Position numbers and translations under genes: made by a program. This document shows positions 47,671 through 59,900 of a stretch of 64,000 nt of DNA, in pieces; position 1 is the first letter of the stretch, and every line of letters begins with the position of its first letter. The stretch comes from Pardosa pseudoannulata (lineage: Eukaryota; Arthropoda; Arachnida; Araneae; Lycosidae), in the NCBI GenBank assembly GCA_032207245.1, contig CM063509.1, positions 4,306,057-4,370,056 of the forward strand, given 5' to 3'. The notes below the pieces were generated by a model. It was not told the DNA's origin. It did not search any database and saw nothing but the letters and a program-made list of their open reading frames with translations.

Positions 47671-49522
47671 TGAGTTTCTTGTTTGTCTTAGATTTGGCCA
47701 TACCTGCCAACTCTCCAAGTTTAAACTGGCAATACTAGATTTTTGACTATTTTCTGGGACAAATATACGATATTTTCCATGGGGGGAATCATTTAAATTT
47801 CTGTCTGCAATAAGGAAATGAAATTTTGCAAAAGTTGGGGCAAATAACACCTATGTGATCAGAATTTTGTAGTCTGCGTCAAGAAGAAATCCCTAGTGCA
47901 ATTCTTGGAGAAGGTTGTATCAATACCCAGTAGGACAAATGAGAACAGGGATAGATATTTTAAAAATAAAATCTCGAGTCTCATGTTATTAATTTTAGCA
48001 ATTCCATATAGTAATGCAGAGTGCACACAGATTTTTAGTTCTACATTTCCATTCATCAATAACAAATGAAACAATTGAAAACTAGTTGATTTGCAAATCA
48101 ATGTAACAAGGGCCATGTATTGGACAAATATTTGATTTTATTTTTTAAAGAGAGCAAATTCTTGAACAGTAAATGTAGTACAAAAGAAATAATATATTTT
48201 AATTAGGTAATGTTGGGATTAAATAATTCTTTGTTTAATGTCAAAAAATTCTTTAACATCCTAATTTCTCACATATGGTACAAAACTAACTATATATAGA
48301 AATTGAATAGTATATAATATAGCTTTCTTTTATATAATTTTTTAATTAGTCATATAAATAGGATAAATTATTACAAATTTTTGAATTGTGGATATATGTT
48401 AGTTTTCATAATTGTGCTTCTATTAATGTTACTTGTACTTTCAGTCTTTGACTTCGAAGAGTGATAATGTGGCATGTGGTTGGCCAGGCCTTACAGTTCA
48501 TTATTGTCACGACTTCCTATGAAACATGTTATACGACTATGGTCCTTAAAATTATTTTGTTTCGAGATGAGTTTCTTGTTTGTCTTAGATTTGGCCATAC
48601 CTGCCAACTCTCCAAGTTTAAACTGGCAATACTAGATTTTTGACTATTTTCTGGGACAAATATACGATATTTTCCATGGGGGAAATCATTTAAAATTCTG
48701 TCTGCAATAAGGAAATGAAATTTTGCAAAAGTTGGGGCAAATAACACCTATGTGATCAGATGTCAATCAGAATTTTGCAGTCTGCATCAAGAAGAAATCC
48801 CTAGTGCAATTCTTGGAGAAGGTTGTACCAATACCCAGTAGGACAAATGAGAAAAGGGATAGATATTTTAAAAATAAAATCTCGAGTCTCGTGTTATTAA
48901 TTTTAGCAATCCCATATAGTAATGCAAAGTGCTCACAGATTTTTAGTTCTACATTTCCATTCATCAATAACAAATGAAACAATTAAAAACTAGTTGATTT
49001 GCAAATCAATGTAACAAGGGCCATGTATTGGACAAATATTTGATTTTATTTTTTAAAGAAAGCAAATTCTTGAACAGTAAATGTAGTACAAAAGAAATAA
49101 ATATTTTAATTAGGTAATGTTGGGATTAAATAATTCTTTGTTTAATGTCAAAAAATTCCTTTAACATCCTAATTTCTCACATATGGTACAAAACTAACTA
49201 TATATAGAAATTGAATAGTATATAATATAGCTTTCTTTTATATAATTTTTTAATTAGTCAATTGATAAATAGGATAAATTATTACAGGAATTTTGAATTG
49301 TGGATATACTTGTTAGTTTTCATAATTGTGCTTCTATATATATGTTACTTGTACTTTCAGGCTCTTTGACTTCGAAGAGTGATAAAGCTGCTGGCAGTGT
49401 GGTTGGCCAGGCCTTACAGTTCAGTTCACCTCCTGTTGCACGACTTCCTCCACCTGTTGAAACATTTGTTGCACCACCTACGACTATAGGTCCTTACGCT
49501 AATACCCCTTATTTTGTTTCGA
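47671..49522 (+). repeat. Partial tandem duplication of intron end plus exon 4 start
   Basis: Unit 1 (47671-48566) and unit 2 (48567-49522) are close copies. Both start GAGTTTCTTGTTTGTCTTAG and run through a full copy of repeat C, the intron's last 250 bp, the acceptor and about 160 bp of exon 4 up to TTTTGTTTCGAG. The junction is the shared GAG. The intronic parts are more similar than the exon parts, because the copied exon has lost several short pieces. Confidence 0.88.
48445..48566 (+). pseudogene. Degenerate duplicated exon (pseudo-exon of exon 4)
   Basis: After the preserved acceptor TTGTACTTTCAG the copy reads TCTTTGACTTCGAAGAGTGA as in exon 4 but lacks its first GC, and has several further small deletions. 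Joined to exon 3 in its phase it would give only I-F-D-F-E-E and a TGA. No strong donor is visible inside it. It is non-functional as coding sequence. Confidence 0.85.
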
Positions 49523-50295
49523 GGACGATACCTTTTGTGCGTGCCTATCCCCATATGGGTATGCCATTCTTTGCTTGTCCCCTGCCTGGGGCAGGAGAAA
49601 CGAGCACCATGCCTGCACCTTATGGTCAGTTTGTACCAATGGTTCCTGCTACAGTTGGACAGAGTGAAAATGATTCTATTCAAAAGAATCGGGGGCCTAG
49701 TGACAGACAGTCGAATCGCCGGAACAAAAAGAAACTCTCAAATTCGTCGCTTGAAGCAGAAGGCGAGGAGGCGGCAGTGACTGTCTCGTCACCAGTGTCA
49801 ACGACTGTCAGTAGTGATCGTCCAACATCTGTACCTCTTGTGCCTTTACCTGTGCCACCATCGACCTTTGGCACTTTACCTTTACATGGCTATCCACCTG
49901 GCTTGCACACGCTTCCTTATACACAGATGTCTGGACCACAAGCACCTTCTGCTGCCATGTATTATGTTCCAGTGTTTAATCACCCTTATGGCAGTTACAT
50001 CCCTTCCCCCCCCTCAGCTCCTATGGTGCTTCCTGTAAATCTCCGCCCTGAAAATGAAGTCAGCGTTGATGCAGTCACAAACACTCCGTCAAACTGTGAA
50101 GTGACCCCCGATGCAACTGCCAAAAATGCACTGTCAGACTGTAGCTCTGAGGAGGCCAAAGATGCCACTCGTTGTTGGGCCGACCTCTTCAAAAAGCCAG
50201 AAGTCAACGGCATCACGACAGACTTAAATAATTTAGGTAAAGAGGTTACAAATGGAAAACTCTATTCGGTGCCTGTTAGCGACTCTGTTCTGTAG
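49361..50295 (+). CDS. USP10-like gene, exon 4 (large low-complexity exon)
   Basis: Starts after TTACTTGTACTTTCAG, completes the split serine codon and runs 310 codons to TAG at 50293. Proline-, serine- and tyrosine-rich: SSPPVARLPPPVETF, YPHMGMPFFACPLPG, a basic patch SNRRNKKK, PLHGYPPGLHTLPYTQM, then an acidic end with CWADLFKKPE, comparable to the SWASLF segment that precedes the protease domain in USP10. Total for the visible exons is about 368 aa. The UCH protease domain expected next is absent. Either the exon ends at the donor GTAAAG (50237) and the gene continues beyond the window, or the TAG is the true end and the protein is an N-terminal-only form. USP10 would be a stress-granule-linked deubiquitinase. 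Confidence 0.6.
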
Positions 50296-51420
50296 ACTGC
50301 AACCTATATTTTGCCTGACAAACATTTTTATTCAGAGTGATATTGGAACGATTGAGCTTTTGTGCATATTTAAATTATTAGCTAGGTCTTTTTTTTTTTT
50401 TTCCCCTGTGCACTCATATCTGTATGAACTTGTGGTGTTTCATCAGGACTGTGCATTACTAACTCTACAACATAAGATTTGCTGTGTTTTAATTTTTATC
50501 TTGTTCTTTACAAAATATGATGTATATACACTTTTCTAAATAGGTATACAAGTGATGACATTAGCAACAATTGTAGACACAATTTTTTTTTCTTTTCTTA
50601 GATAAAAATCTATCAGTGTTCACAGAAATAAAGTGTAGAAAGTTGTTCTTTGCTTTGCTTTCTAATTAATGGCAATAAAAATCAATCATGTAATTGTGAG
50701 CTACGTTTGTGAAGCATCTTCCTTGCCTCTATGCAAAATAATTGTGCAGTGTTAATTATTGGTTTTGATAAAATTTAAATAGTACTTAATTTTAAATATA
50801 TTAATGTTCAGAGCACGCTCTTGAGGATTTTATATTTATATAATAATGTCTGGGAGGAATTTTGTTTTTCCCTGCTTTTCTAGTTTTTTAGAATTATTAT
50901 AAAAAGCTCATCTTCATCTAACAAAATTCTTAGGTTGCAGAGTTCCTTGTTCGAGTTCTAGAAATGCCATGAAATGAATTTTCTAAACTAAAACCCTACA
51001 CTTGTCACTTTTCATGGTTTGTAAATATGTGTGAATTGAAACAGATGATTGGTTTGCCAAAGACGTGAAAATTGTAAAATGCAATGCTAAATTTCAATGT
51101 TTTTTTTTTTTATGTATAAGTAATTTTGTTGCGTTGTTCTGAATAAAATATTAGTTAAACATTAACTTTTTTTTATTCATCAATAAACGTGAATATCATT
51201 TCTCAGTCACAGAATATCTCCTATGCACATTGCAAGCCAAAGTAACAGTATCTCCGAATGCAACTAAGAAAATTCATTGATTTCTTAAACATACTCAAAC
51301 CCTTAAAGAGAAACCCAAAACAGATTAAACTCCAATCAATATGGTTTGCAATTCAGCTTCAGTACATTTTAACATCAGAAATTTTGTTATCAATTTAACC
51401 TGTTGCTTAAGTGTTTAGAT
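50296..51420 (+). other. 3' UTR or next intron of the USP10-like gene
   Basis: AATAAA hexamers at 50626, 50673 and 51142, the first followed by a T/G-rich stretch, would suit a 3' end here. No deubiquitinase motif was seen in this stretch. Confidence 0.45.
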
Positions 51421-51872
51421 CAGGGATGGGCAAACTATGGCCTGCAGATAGAATTTTAAGTTGCCGGTCCGAGACAAATTAAAAGAAATATATATTTATA
51501 CATTATATACCCATCTCCTTTTCTACTTTGCTTCAATATTATATCCCAAATTTATTATCTCACACCCAGAAGATCAGCAGTTTATTTGCTTCTTATATGT
51601 GAACAAGTGTTTTCAACTTTGAACCTTAGAAAGAATCATTTCAGAAGTAGACTGACAGATGAGCATTTAGCATCGTTCCTTAAAATCGTAACATCTCACT
51701 TCAAACCCCAGTATAAGGAAGTTTTAAAAATGAAATCGCCATCTCATTAACATATTTAAACCGTTAGGTACTTGTATATTGTTTTCAAAATTTTAGAAAA
51801 AATTATCTTGGCCCGCCAAACTTATTTTCTTTCGATTTTTGGCCTGTGTTCGAAAAAGTTTGCCCACCCCTG
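51421..51872 (+). mobile_element. hAT-A element, copy 1 (452 bp)
   Basis: Ends CAGGGATGGGCAAACTATGG and, in reverse, CAGGGGTGGGCAAACTTTTT, with an exact 8-bp duplication GTTTAGAT (51413-51420 and 51873-51880). Inside on the plus strand, 51590-51750 reads CEQVFSTLNLRKNHFRSRLT followed by DEHLASFLKI, the dimerisation region at the C-terminus of a hAT transposase. Non-autonomous. Confidence 0.93.
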
Positions 51873-51880
51873 GTTTAGAT

Positions 51881-53661
51881 GATACACAGTCATACTATTC
51901 TAGCAATTTACAAAGCTTAAAAACATTTTCTAGGCGACTAATTGAAAGAGAAAGTCTGTGGTTATCATTTATTTATGTGTCACAGAATACCAAATCATTG
52001 CTAATTTAATACATGGGCAGCTCACCTCTTGTTCACACAATTGTCAGCTGGCATCAAATGGAATTGGGATGCGTACTTTATTGTTATAATGAAAATTTTG
52101 ATCCTAACCCATATGATTAAGTCAGTGCATGTTCAAGCTCTAATAATCTTAGAGATAGAACAAATATATCTTTAATTCCGTAATAGAGATTATTATATAG
52201 AGTTTTAGAAGCTCAAAAACTTACTAATTAGCACAGATTCTTCGCTTCTCCTTGACTCAAATTTCTTATTCGAAGCTGTTTCAGAATGGTCAGATTCTTT
52301 ATTCTACACTCAATCATTTTCACAGATTGTTGAGTACTGCTTCCACAAAATCAGCAAAATGTAACGATCACTAGCAACAAGTCTTGCAGGTTGTCAAACA
52401 AGATCGATGAAAGCAGCCAAAATTCATCGAATTTTAAATTGAGTGTATATTAAATTGAAATAAAAAAGATGTACTATGTTATATATTCTTTTATATTTAA
52501 CAAAACATTATATTTATAACTGCATTATTTCTTTAGCCTATACAAATGTTTAATTGATTTTCTCTAGAAATGCTTTTTTTTTTTTTAAATTTCCATTTTT
52601 TGTTATACTTTTCTGGAACCGATGCACCTCATGAATTAATTATATTATCACTACACTTTATGTATATACATATATATTAATATATTAAACAGACAAACAT
52701 TTTCTAAGAAATTTTTAAGAACATAGGATGTTTGATGCATCGTAGTGTACTTGCAAACTTATACAGTTTAGCCATATTCTGTAAGATTTGGGTCAATTTG
52801 CAAGATTGTGTGTAAAAACCATATGGTTTTGAGTTAATTAAAACTAATCTTGGAGGGGGGAGGAGAAACAGAAAAAACGATTTTACACCACTTGCAATGA
52901 GGGAAAGTGGAATTTATACAAACATTCTCCATTTGTGGAGCAGGAATTCTCTTTGCACCACTCAAATATGCTGTTATTATCGTATGATTCATATTTGGAT
53001 GTCACTTTCAATTACAACAGAATTTCAAACGTACTGTATATTTTTAACAATATCACAAAGCAATGTAGAATGGGAGAGGATATTCAGCAAGGTAAAAATT
53101 GAATTTAAAAGTTCCATCCTTCATAAAAGTTAAAAAAATATATGAATAGCGAAAAAAAAAAAAAAAAGATCATTGTTTTAAATAAATTCTTGACAAAATC
53201 AACCACATGCAATCATTTTAAACATAAATAGAATGATTTTTTTTATGTATATATATAAAAACAATTTTTGAGCACTGCTATTCTAGAATTTGTTTTATAC
53301 ATTCTGATTTATATCAACTGCTTTTTTAATTTAAAGATTTTATTTGAGTACTATTGTTTGTAATGAAAGTTCATTAGCTCATGGGAAGATGTAATTACAA
53401 AAGAGCAAAGAATTATGTACATATAAAATTATTCATTAATATTTCTATGATTTTTCTAAACTGAGGGGTAAGTATGTAATAACACGATTAATTGTATAAA
53501 TATTTATATTTACATTTCAATAATTCTTAAGCAGTTTTCTTTGATAATAGTTTGTTAAAGTATTATATATTAAAATTGTGAATGTAATTTCAATCTAGAT
53601 TTTTAATTTGTGTATTTAGTATGTGAAATTCTAATTTATATATGTATATATAAATATTCAG
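51881..53661. other. No cellular gene seen; possible hAT trace
   Basis: AT-rich. Around 53045-53110 (+) the phrase QSNVEWERIFSKVKIEFKSS resembles a hAT C-terminal end, but I find no ends for such an element. Confidence 0.35.
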
Positions 53662-53844
53662 CCTTTCATCCCTTCAGTGGGTAGAGAAACTGAGTACCAA
53701 GCATGCTTGGGAACTAAACACTGGGGGTTCTGCGTAAGGCTAACCACCTAACCGAAACATATGCTTTGTACCCCAGGACCCTTGGTCTAGAAAATGGAGA
53801 TTGGCACCGTAGGCCCCTGCCTTCTATCGTACCGAGGAGTTTAG
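53662..53844 (-). repeat. Dispersed repeat D1, copy 3
   Basis: Reverse orientation, from TTCAGTGGGTAGAGAAACTG to GAGGAGTTTAG. Tandem with copy 4. Confidence 0.85.
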
Positions 53845-53862
53845 TATATATATATATATATA
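53845..53862. repeat. (TA)n microsatellite between D1 copies
   Basis: Short TA tract directly after GTTTAG of copy 3. Confidence 0.85.
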
Positions 53863-53865
53863 TTT

Positions 53866-54031
53866 ATGTATAAACTGAGGATGAAGCATGTTTGGGAACT
53901 AAACACTGGGGGTTCTGCATAAGGTTGACCACCGAACCAGAAAATATGCTTTGCACATCAGGGCCCTTACTGACGGAAATAGTTTTTGGCACTGTAGGCC
54001 TTGGCCTCATAGGAGCTGTTGTGCCAAGGAG
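53866..54031 (-). repeat. Dispersed repeat D1, copy 4
   Basis: Reverse orientation, lacking the first 20 bp; contains GGGAACTAAACACTGGGGGT and ends CCAAGGAGTTTAG as in copies 2 and 3. The open frame at 53864-54061 (-) runs through it and is not a gene. Confidence 0.85.
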
Positions 54032-55910
54032 TTTAGTTTTAGATAAAAATAAATGAAACACTCATACTTTCTAAAGAAATATATTAAGTAAGAATACTTG
54101 AGATACTTTGAGAAATACATGATTTAAAGAAATGTATGCCAATGTATTCGTACTTTTTGGTTTCAATTTAATAAATTCATATGTACTCATTTTAAGATTC
54201 AATCGATTTCGACTGTTTTCACTGATGTTGCTCGACGACCTGATCGCCATTTTGCTGATTTTATGAAATCTGTATTTAACTTCTGCACAGCCATTGACAA
54301 CATTCAATGTTTCCAACTTTGTAAATTATGTGGTGTGAAATAAAGGATTTGGTCTAAGACATCTTCAAATAAAAAATTTGAAAAAAAAAATAAAAATAAA
54401 ATCCAGAATCAGTTCCAACTAAATCATTAAGCTAATAAAGCAACTAAAACTATACATTCCAAATTCTAAGCCCTATAAAAAGGCTTTCAGTGTGGTTGAT
54501 TTGATTTGTTTCTTGCATTGTATCAGCAATGGCTTCTTGGTTTCCAAAAGGCAAGTGGTACCATCTCTCTGTATGATAAACAGAAGTAATTTTTCAAAGG
54601 CTGATCACACTCTCATGTATGATGGCATGGACTATGAGAAAAAGCATTTGTAAATAATTCCATGAAACATTTTTGGCAGAATCATGGGTCCTTAACTAGG
54701 TACTGTCAATTAGAGCGACAAAATCAAGCATTTTAGCAAGTCATTTTTAAGTTATTAGGCCAGTAGGTAATCACAGTATTTGCTACTCACCCTTGAAATA
54801 TGTCATTTATTTATTACATTTATTTTTCTTCAAATTAGATATTCTAAGATTATGCTGAAAATCATTAAAATATTTCATATTCTTACATTATTAACTAATA
54901 ATTGGTATTAATTTTAAATTCATTCTTTGACTAATTTTATTGCATGATAAACATTCAATGATTAATATTGTAATCAATCTCTCCATTTATAGTTTAATAC
55001 ATACTAATCATATCTTTTTCAACAAAATCATATTTTAAGAGAAAATATTGATATCTAAAATTGTTTGAAATCTTTAAACCTGTAATAAAATGAAATCGCT
55101 TTCATATTAAAACAGATATAACAGAATATGCGATTACAAAACAATAATAGTGATATAAAGTGGATGAATAATTAAAAAAGTGTTTATGCTATTTTTTGTA
55201 GTCATTTCCTGAAAAGTACAGTAAGAAATATTAAGATTTATTTTGTAAATTAGTTGGTTCTTTAAAAACTTAAAATTTTTTATTGCTGTGTTTTGTACTT
55301 TAAGCAGTAGGTTCCAGTCTCATTAACCCTCGTGTTGCAAAAAGTAGACCGCATCACTCGAAACCAACCCTTGCTTTTTCCTGACATGCCAAAGAGTGGA
55401 GGGATTGACTGTGAATTGTAGCATAATATTCATTAAAATATAATCTAAAAAATAGTTTCCAGAGGTTTTACTGTTATAAATATTCACATATACAGTATAC
55501 ATATTGTTCATTTAAATAATTAATTGTTATTGATATTAAGTTCTGGATCAATTGCTAATTAAGTATTATTTTGAAAGCCCCAGAATCAAAAATCATTTTT
55601 CTCGGATTTAAGAAAGTATCTTTTCAGGCTGTAATTACCCGTGAGGATAAGTAGGGTGATTCTAAGGTAAAAGGTTTTGTTTGCATAATATAATTTTAAT
55701 AGACAGTGGCATATTTTTGAAATATTTTTAGCTAAAACCATGTTTTACAGAAAGTGTGTTAAAACTATTCATTTGAACTAAAGAATTATAATGCTTTTTA
55801 TTTAAACTTTATATTTTATGTGTAGAAAGCGTTTATTGTAAGTTGTAACAACTCCCCTGCTGACAAGGATTATAAAGTTGCTCAGAATAGGTTGGAAGCA
55901 TCAGACTTTG
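54032..55910. other. No gene seen
   Basis: AT-rich with short unassigned frames. A possible lone piggyBac-type tip TTAACCCTCGTGTTGC at 55323 has no matching partner. Confidence 0.45.
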
Positions 55911-56640
55911 TTGACTTTAGCACTTAAAACCAAATCAAAGCATAGAAAAAGTGTTTTAAACAACTCAAGTGTTTCATGCGATATTTTGAGAAAATCCTCT
56001 ATTGGAGATGAAACAATTACAGTGAAACATTCAGATAAAAAGAAAACAAGATTTCTAACAAATGCATACTCTTAAATGTGATTGAAAGTGCATAACTACA
56101 TAAGAATTGAAGTTAATTTCCTGAATAAAAGTTTCTTATGAAAGATTAAATATACTTGGCATTTTCAAGTTGACATGTTACATGTCAACATGTTAAAAAA
56201 CAGCAATTTCAGTATAGGATTCCGTTTCCCATTGTACAATATGTAAATTTCTTGCATGATTAGCAAAAATTTTCAACTAATTACGTGTTTTTTATCTCAA
56301 ATCAACCTCGATTAAATTAGTTGAAAAATTTTGGTAGATGCACAAGAAGTCTGCACACTTTTTACCAGTAAAAGGACTCATAAACTAACACTTCCATGTT
56401 GATGTGTGATACAGAGTCAGTTAGGAAAATAAGTGTTTAAAATGAATTTTTGATAAATAAAAAAATTTACTACAAGCAAAAGATTTAACATTAATGAGTA
56501 TGAAGATTAGCGTCTAAGATGTTCTGGGGAAATGCTTTTATTTTTTACTTGCAAGTATAAATTCACTCAAAACTATAGGTACAATGAACTTTCAAAACAC
56601 ACTGCATTCAAATAGGATTCCCTTATTAATTATTATTATT
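55911..56640 (-). pseudogene. Zinc-finger array relic 1 with its flank (duplicate of relic 2)
   Basis: At 56473-56600, read on minus, two C2H2 fingers are still traceable by the 84-bp unit: linker-like GCAAAAGATTT, ATGAGTATGAAGATTAGCGT (the H-x-H helix end), AAATGCTTTTATTTTTTACT and TGCAAG (first Cys). The same blocks occur in relic 2 at 59631-59880, and both share a short deletion that removes a first-Cys codon (compare ATTCAAATAGGATTCCC with ATTCATATAGGTTTCCCC). The flank at 55917-56165 resembles 57829-58080. No open frame survives. Confidence 0.72.
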
Positions 56641-57342
56641 TAATCATTTAGCAGTGATTTACTGTTATGATTTGATCATCAAAGGATACAAATTCAGCTG
56701 ATCTCTGTTCTTATAACTAAAACGTTTATTTTTGTACTTTATCGCTAACAGCTTACACCACAAAACACAGGCAGTAAATATACTTAAGAAACGTCAACTC
56801 TGCAATTTGTTAATATATAAACATTTAGCTACCAAAACCATAAATAACTGATAGAATGATGAACATTAATGCTGATAATTGATTAATATTACCCATGATT
56901 AAGTCTACATAAGATATTGACGGGTACCGGTCAATCAAATAGAGTCAAAAACCAAAAAAATGGGTGTCTACCTGAAACCCAATAATTCTGAGTATGACGC
57001 TGAGCAATATATTTTAGTTTACTATTTCCAAGAATTTTTATTTATATATATTTTTTTTGAGGGGGGATTAAGAAAAATAAATATGCAACAACTAATGTAA
57101 AACTCCTTTTATGCATCAAAATAATTTTGGTTTACATTAGGAAAGAACAAAGTTCTCTCAGGATACATTTCAATCATTTTTGCTTCATGGATCAATGTAA
57201 TAAGATAGATACTAAAACAGAAAGCTGTTGCTTTTTGGCATATGATTTCCGCTGCTTTCATAGAGCTGTTCAAAATGGGATGAAAGCACACAATCATAGC
57301 CCAGTAGCACCCTGGTATCTTTAGCATATGTATGTGCTAAAG

Positions 57343-57798
57343 CAGAGATGGACAAACTTTTTTGGCCACGGGCCAAAAATCGAAAGAAAATAAGTTTGGC
57401 AGGCAAAGATAAATTTTTCTAAAATTTTAAAAACAATATACAAGTACCTAACGGTTTAAATACGTTAATGAAAAGAATGAAATTGTGATTTCAATTTTAA
57501 AATTTCCTTATACTGAGAATCGAAGTGAGATGTAATGATTTTAAGGAACGATGTTAAATGCTCATCTCTCGGTCCATTTCTGAAATGATTCTTTCTAAGG
57601 TTCAAAGTTGAAAACACTTGTTCACATATAAGAAGCAAATAGACCGCTGATCTTCTGGGAGTGAGATAATAAATTTAGGATATAATATTGAAGCAAAGTA
57701 GAAAAGGAGATGGATATATAATGTATAAATATATATTTCTTTTTATCTGCCTCAGGACGGATAAAACCTTCCAGAGGGCCATAGTTTGTCCATCCCTG
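57343..57798 (-). mobile_element. hAT-A element, copy 2 (456 bp)
   Basis: Reverse-orientation copy of 51421-51872, with exact 8-bp duplication TGCTAAAG (57335-57342 and 57799-57806). Ends CAGAGATGGACAAACTTTTT and, in reverse, CAGGGATGGACAAACTATGG. Confidence 0.92.
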
Positions 57799-58088
57799 TG
57801 CTAAAGTATTTTACTTTAGCAGATAATTTAATCAAAGCATAGAAAAAAATAGAAAAGTATTTAAAAGGACTCAAGTGCTTCATGAGACACTTTGGGAAAA
57901 TCCTCTCACAGAGATGCACAAATAGTGCACTTTCACTTCACAGAAAAATGCTTATACGAAAAGACAATAAGATTTCTAAAATATGCATCCATTTGAAGGA
58001 GAATAAAAAGGTTAAGACACAAAACACTTAAATATAAACAAAAATTTACTTTTTGAATAAAAGTTTCTTTTGAAATTATAAAAAAAGT

Positions 58089-58915
58089 CAGGGTTGGCAT
58101 GATTTAAATCAGTTGATGTTTTTGAAAAAATCATTGATTTAAATTTTTTTTTTTTTTAACTTCTTTTAAAAACTCTATTCCAAAGACAGGGGAATTGGGA
58201 ATCCATCAGCACAGTAAAACCAATAAGTAAATAAGTGTCAATAGATAGCAGGTGCTTTCCAAGAATGGAGGGCTTGTTATTAGAAAGTATGTAGGGGTAG
58301 TACAATGATTGATTATGACTGGCGGAATTCATTTTATGTCATGCGAAGTAAAGAGAGTATGACAGAACTCGAAAACCAGTTTGTCTACCCAACAACGACA
58401 GCCGTGGCTTCGTCTGCTGGAATGGAAAGACAGTTTCCTTCTTTTGGTATTCTTCGTTCTAGCCTTCATAACCAATCAGGAGTAGATAAAGCCTCGAAGC
58501 GAATGTTTTTATTGAAACCATTAAATCTGTAATTCGTTGCTTAAAAACTATTGAAATAATTGTGATGTGTATTTTTAACTAAATAGTTTGCATTAAAAAA
58601 ATATTTAATTTGTCCTTTAAATCGATATCTTATTGAGTTTGCACTATCCAATGACAAAATAATGGAATGTATTTAGATTAAAGTTTATATATTTAATTTT
58701 AGGTAATCAGTGTGTAGAATATGCTTAGATAGGTAAGATGTTACTTCTTACAACAAACTATTCTATGTATATTGCAAAAAAACATAAAAACAACAATTAA
58801 AATGAGTATTCAGAAAAAAATCAAGGCAATCTGATTCAAATAAAAAAAATCTGATTTAAATCAAATAAATCTGATTTTTTTTTCCCCAAAAAATTTTGAT
58901 TTTTTTTTAACCCTG
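58089..58915 (+). mobile_element. hAT-B element, copy 3 (827 bp)
   Basis: Starts CAGGGTTGGCATGATTTAAA and ends TTTTAACCCTG; flanks AAAAAAGT and AAAAAGTA, an imperfect target duplication in A-rich DNA. The frame at 58305-58532 reads ASSAGMERQFPSFGILRSSL followed by HNQSGVDKASKRMF, the hAT transposase C-terminal dimerisation motif, the best preserved of the three copies. Sits between zinc-finger relic flanks. Confidence 0.88.
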
Positions 58916-59569
58916 AAAAAGTACAATTCAATTATTTGAGCTAATTGAACTAGTACCTCATATATCAGAAATCTTAGTTAATAGAAACTGTTTATTTTTT
59001 AATTTTTGGGGGGTATGGGGTAGAAAAAAGGTTTTTTTTAACTATACGTACTATGCTAAATGATAAAAAGTTAATTTTAAAAAATGACACAAATCCCAAG
59101 AAGATATTTTATTTAAATTTAATATATATTAGTTCAAGTGGCCACCTGGTTGTTTCCTGTTGACTACTCCGGGTGTAATATTTCTTGGCACAGACAATGA
59201 ACTAAAAAGCATGATCTTTTACATGTCTCATTCAGGAAAAAAAAAACAGATTTTGTTATTTTCAACTATAATTCTAAGGTTAAAATGTACAAGTATCGAG
59301 CATATTAGCTTAAATTAGTTTGTAACATTAATTCCTTATTTTTTTAAATTGAACATTTACATTTACCTCTATAATTACATAATTTTTTCCTTAGGGCTAC
59401 ACTTTAATAGATATAAAACTTTTACTAAATGATTTATCTCCATTTTTTATAACACTATGTACATAACATGTTATATCCATTATATATAATTAGATATTCA
59501 GATAAAAGAAATAATCTCAATTAAGAGAAACCTCAGATAATAGAGATTCAATTGAGAGCTGGAATTTTT

Positions 59570-59900
59570 ACAGAGTTGGGTAAGAAAATAGGTATTTAAA
59601 ATGGAATTTTGATAAAATAAAAATCCAGTGCAGGCAAAAGATTTCACAGCAATGAGTACGAAGATGAGCATAGAAGATGTTGTTCCAAGAAAATGCCCCT
59701 TTTATTACTTGCAAGGAATAAGGTTACTGAAAACTATGAGTATGATGAACTTTCAAGTAAAATTGGTAAACAAGTGATCCATTCATATAGGTTTCCCCGA
59801 TTCTCTTGGAGTGAAGATGAATATTAAAATAACTTTTTTTAACAAAATGCTTTTTTATGTATGTTACAAGCCTACTCTCTTTCAGCAGCATGTGTATATA
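59570..59900 (-). pseudogene. Zinc-finger array relic 2: decayed fingers 13-15 of the gene at 61151
   Basis: Read on minus from 59900 down: the end of finger 12 and its linker (59870-59900), a finger with Cys at 59866-59868 and helix near 59800-59830 (GTGAAGATGAATATT on plus), a finger with a small deletion, and a finger with Cys at 59711-59713 and helix end ATGAGTACGAAGATGAGCAT at 59651. Stops and indels prevent translation. It lies directly on the other side of a mariner insertion from the zinc-finger gene. With the mariner removed, the Cys-to-Cys distance across the junction is about 80 bp against a unit of 84. Confidence 0.78.

Noticed and set aside
49426..50216. Several other frames of 60-95 residues within exon 4 of the USP10-like gene
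   Set aside because: Shadows of the GC-richer coding exon in other frames and on the opposite strand.
55323..55345. TTAACCCTCGTGTTGC as a piggyBac-type end
   Set aside because: No complementary end with TTAA found nearby; could be a solo tip or chance.
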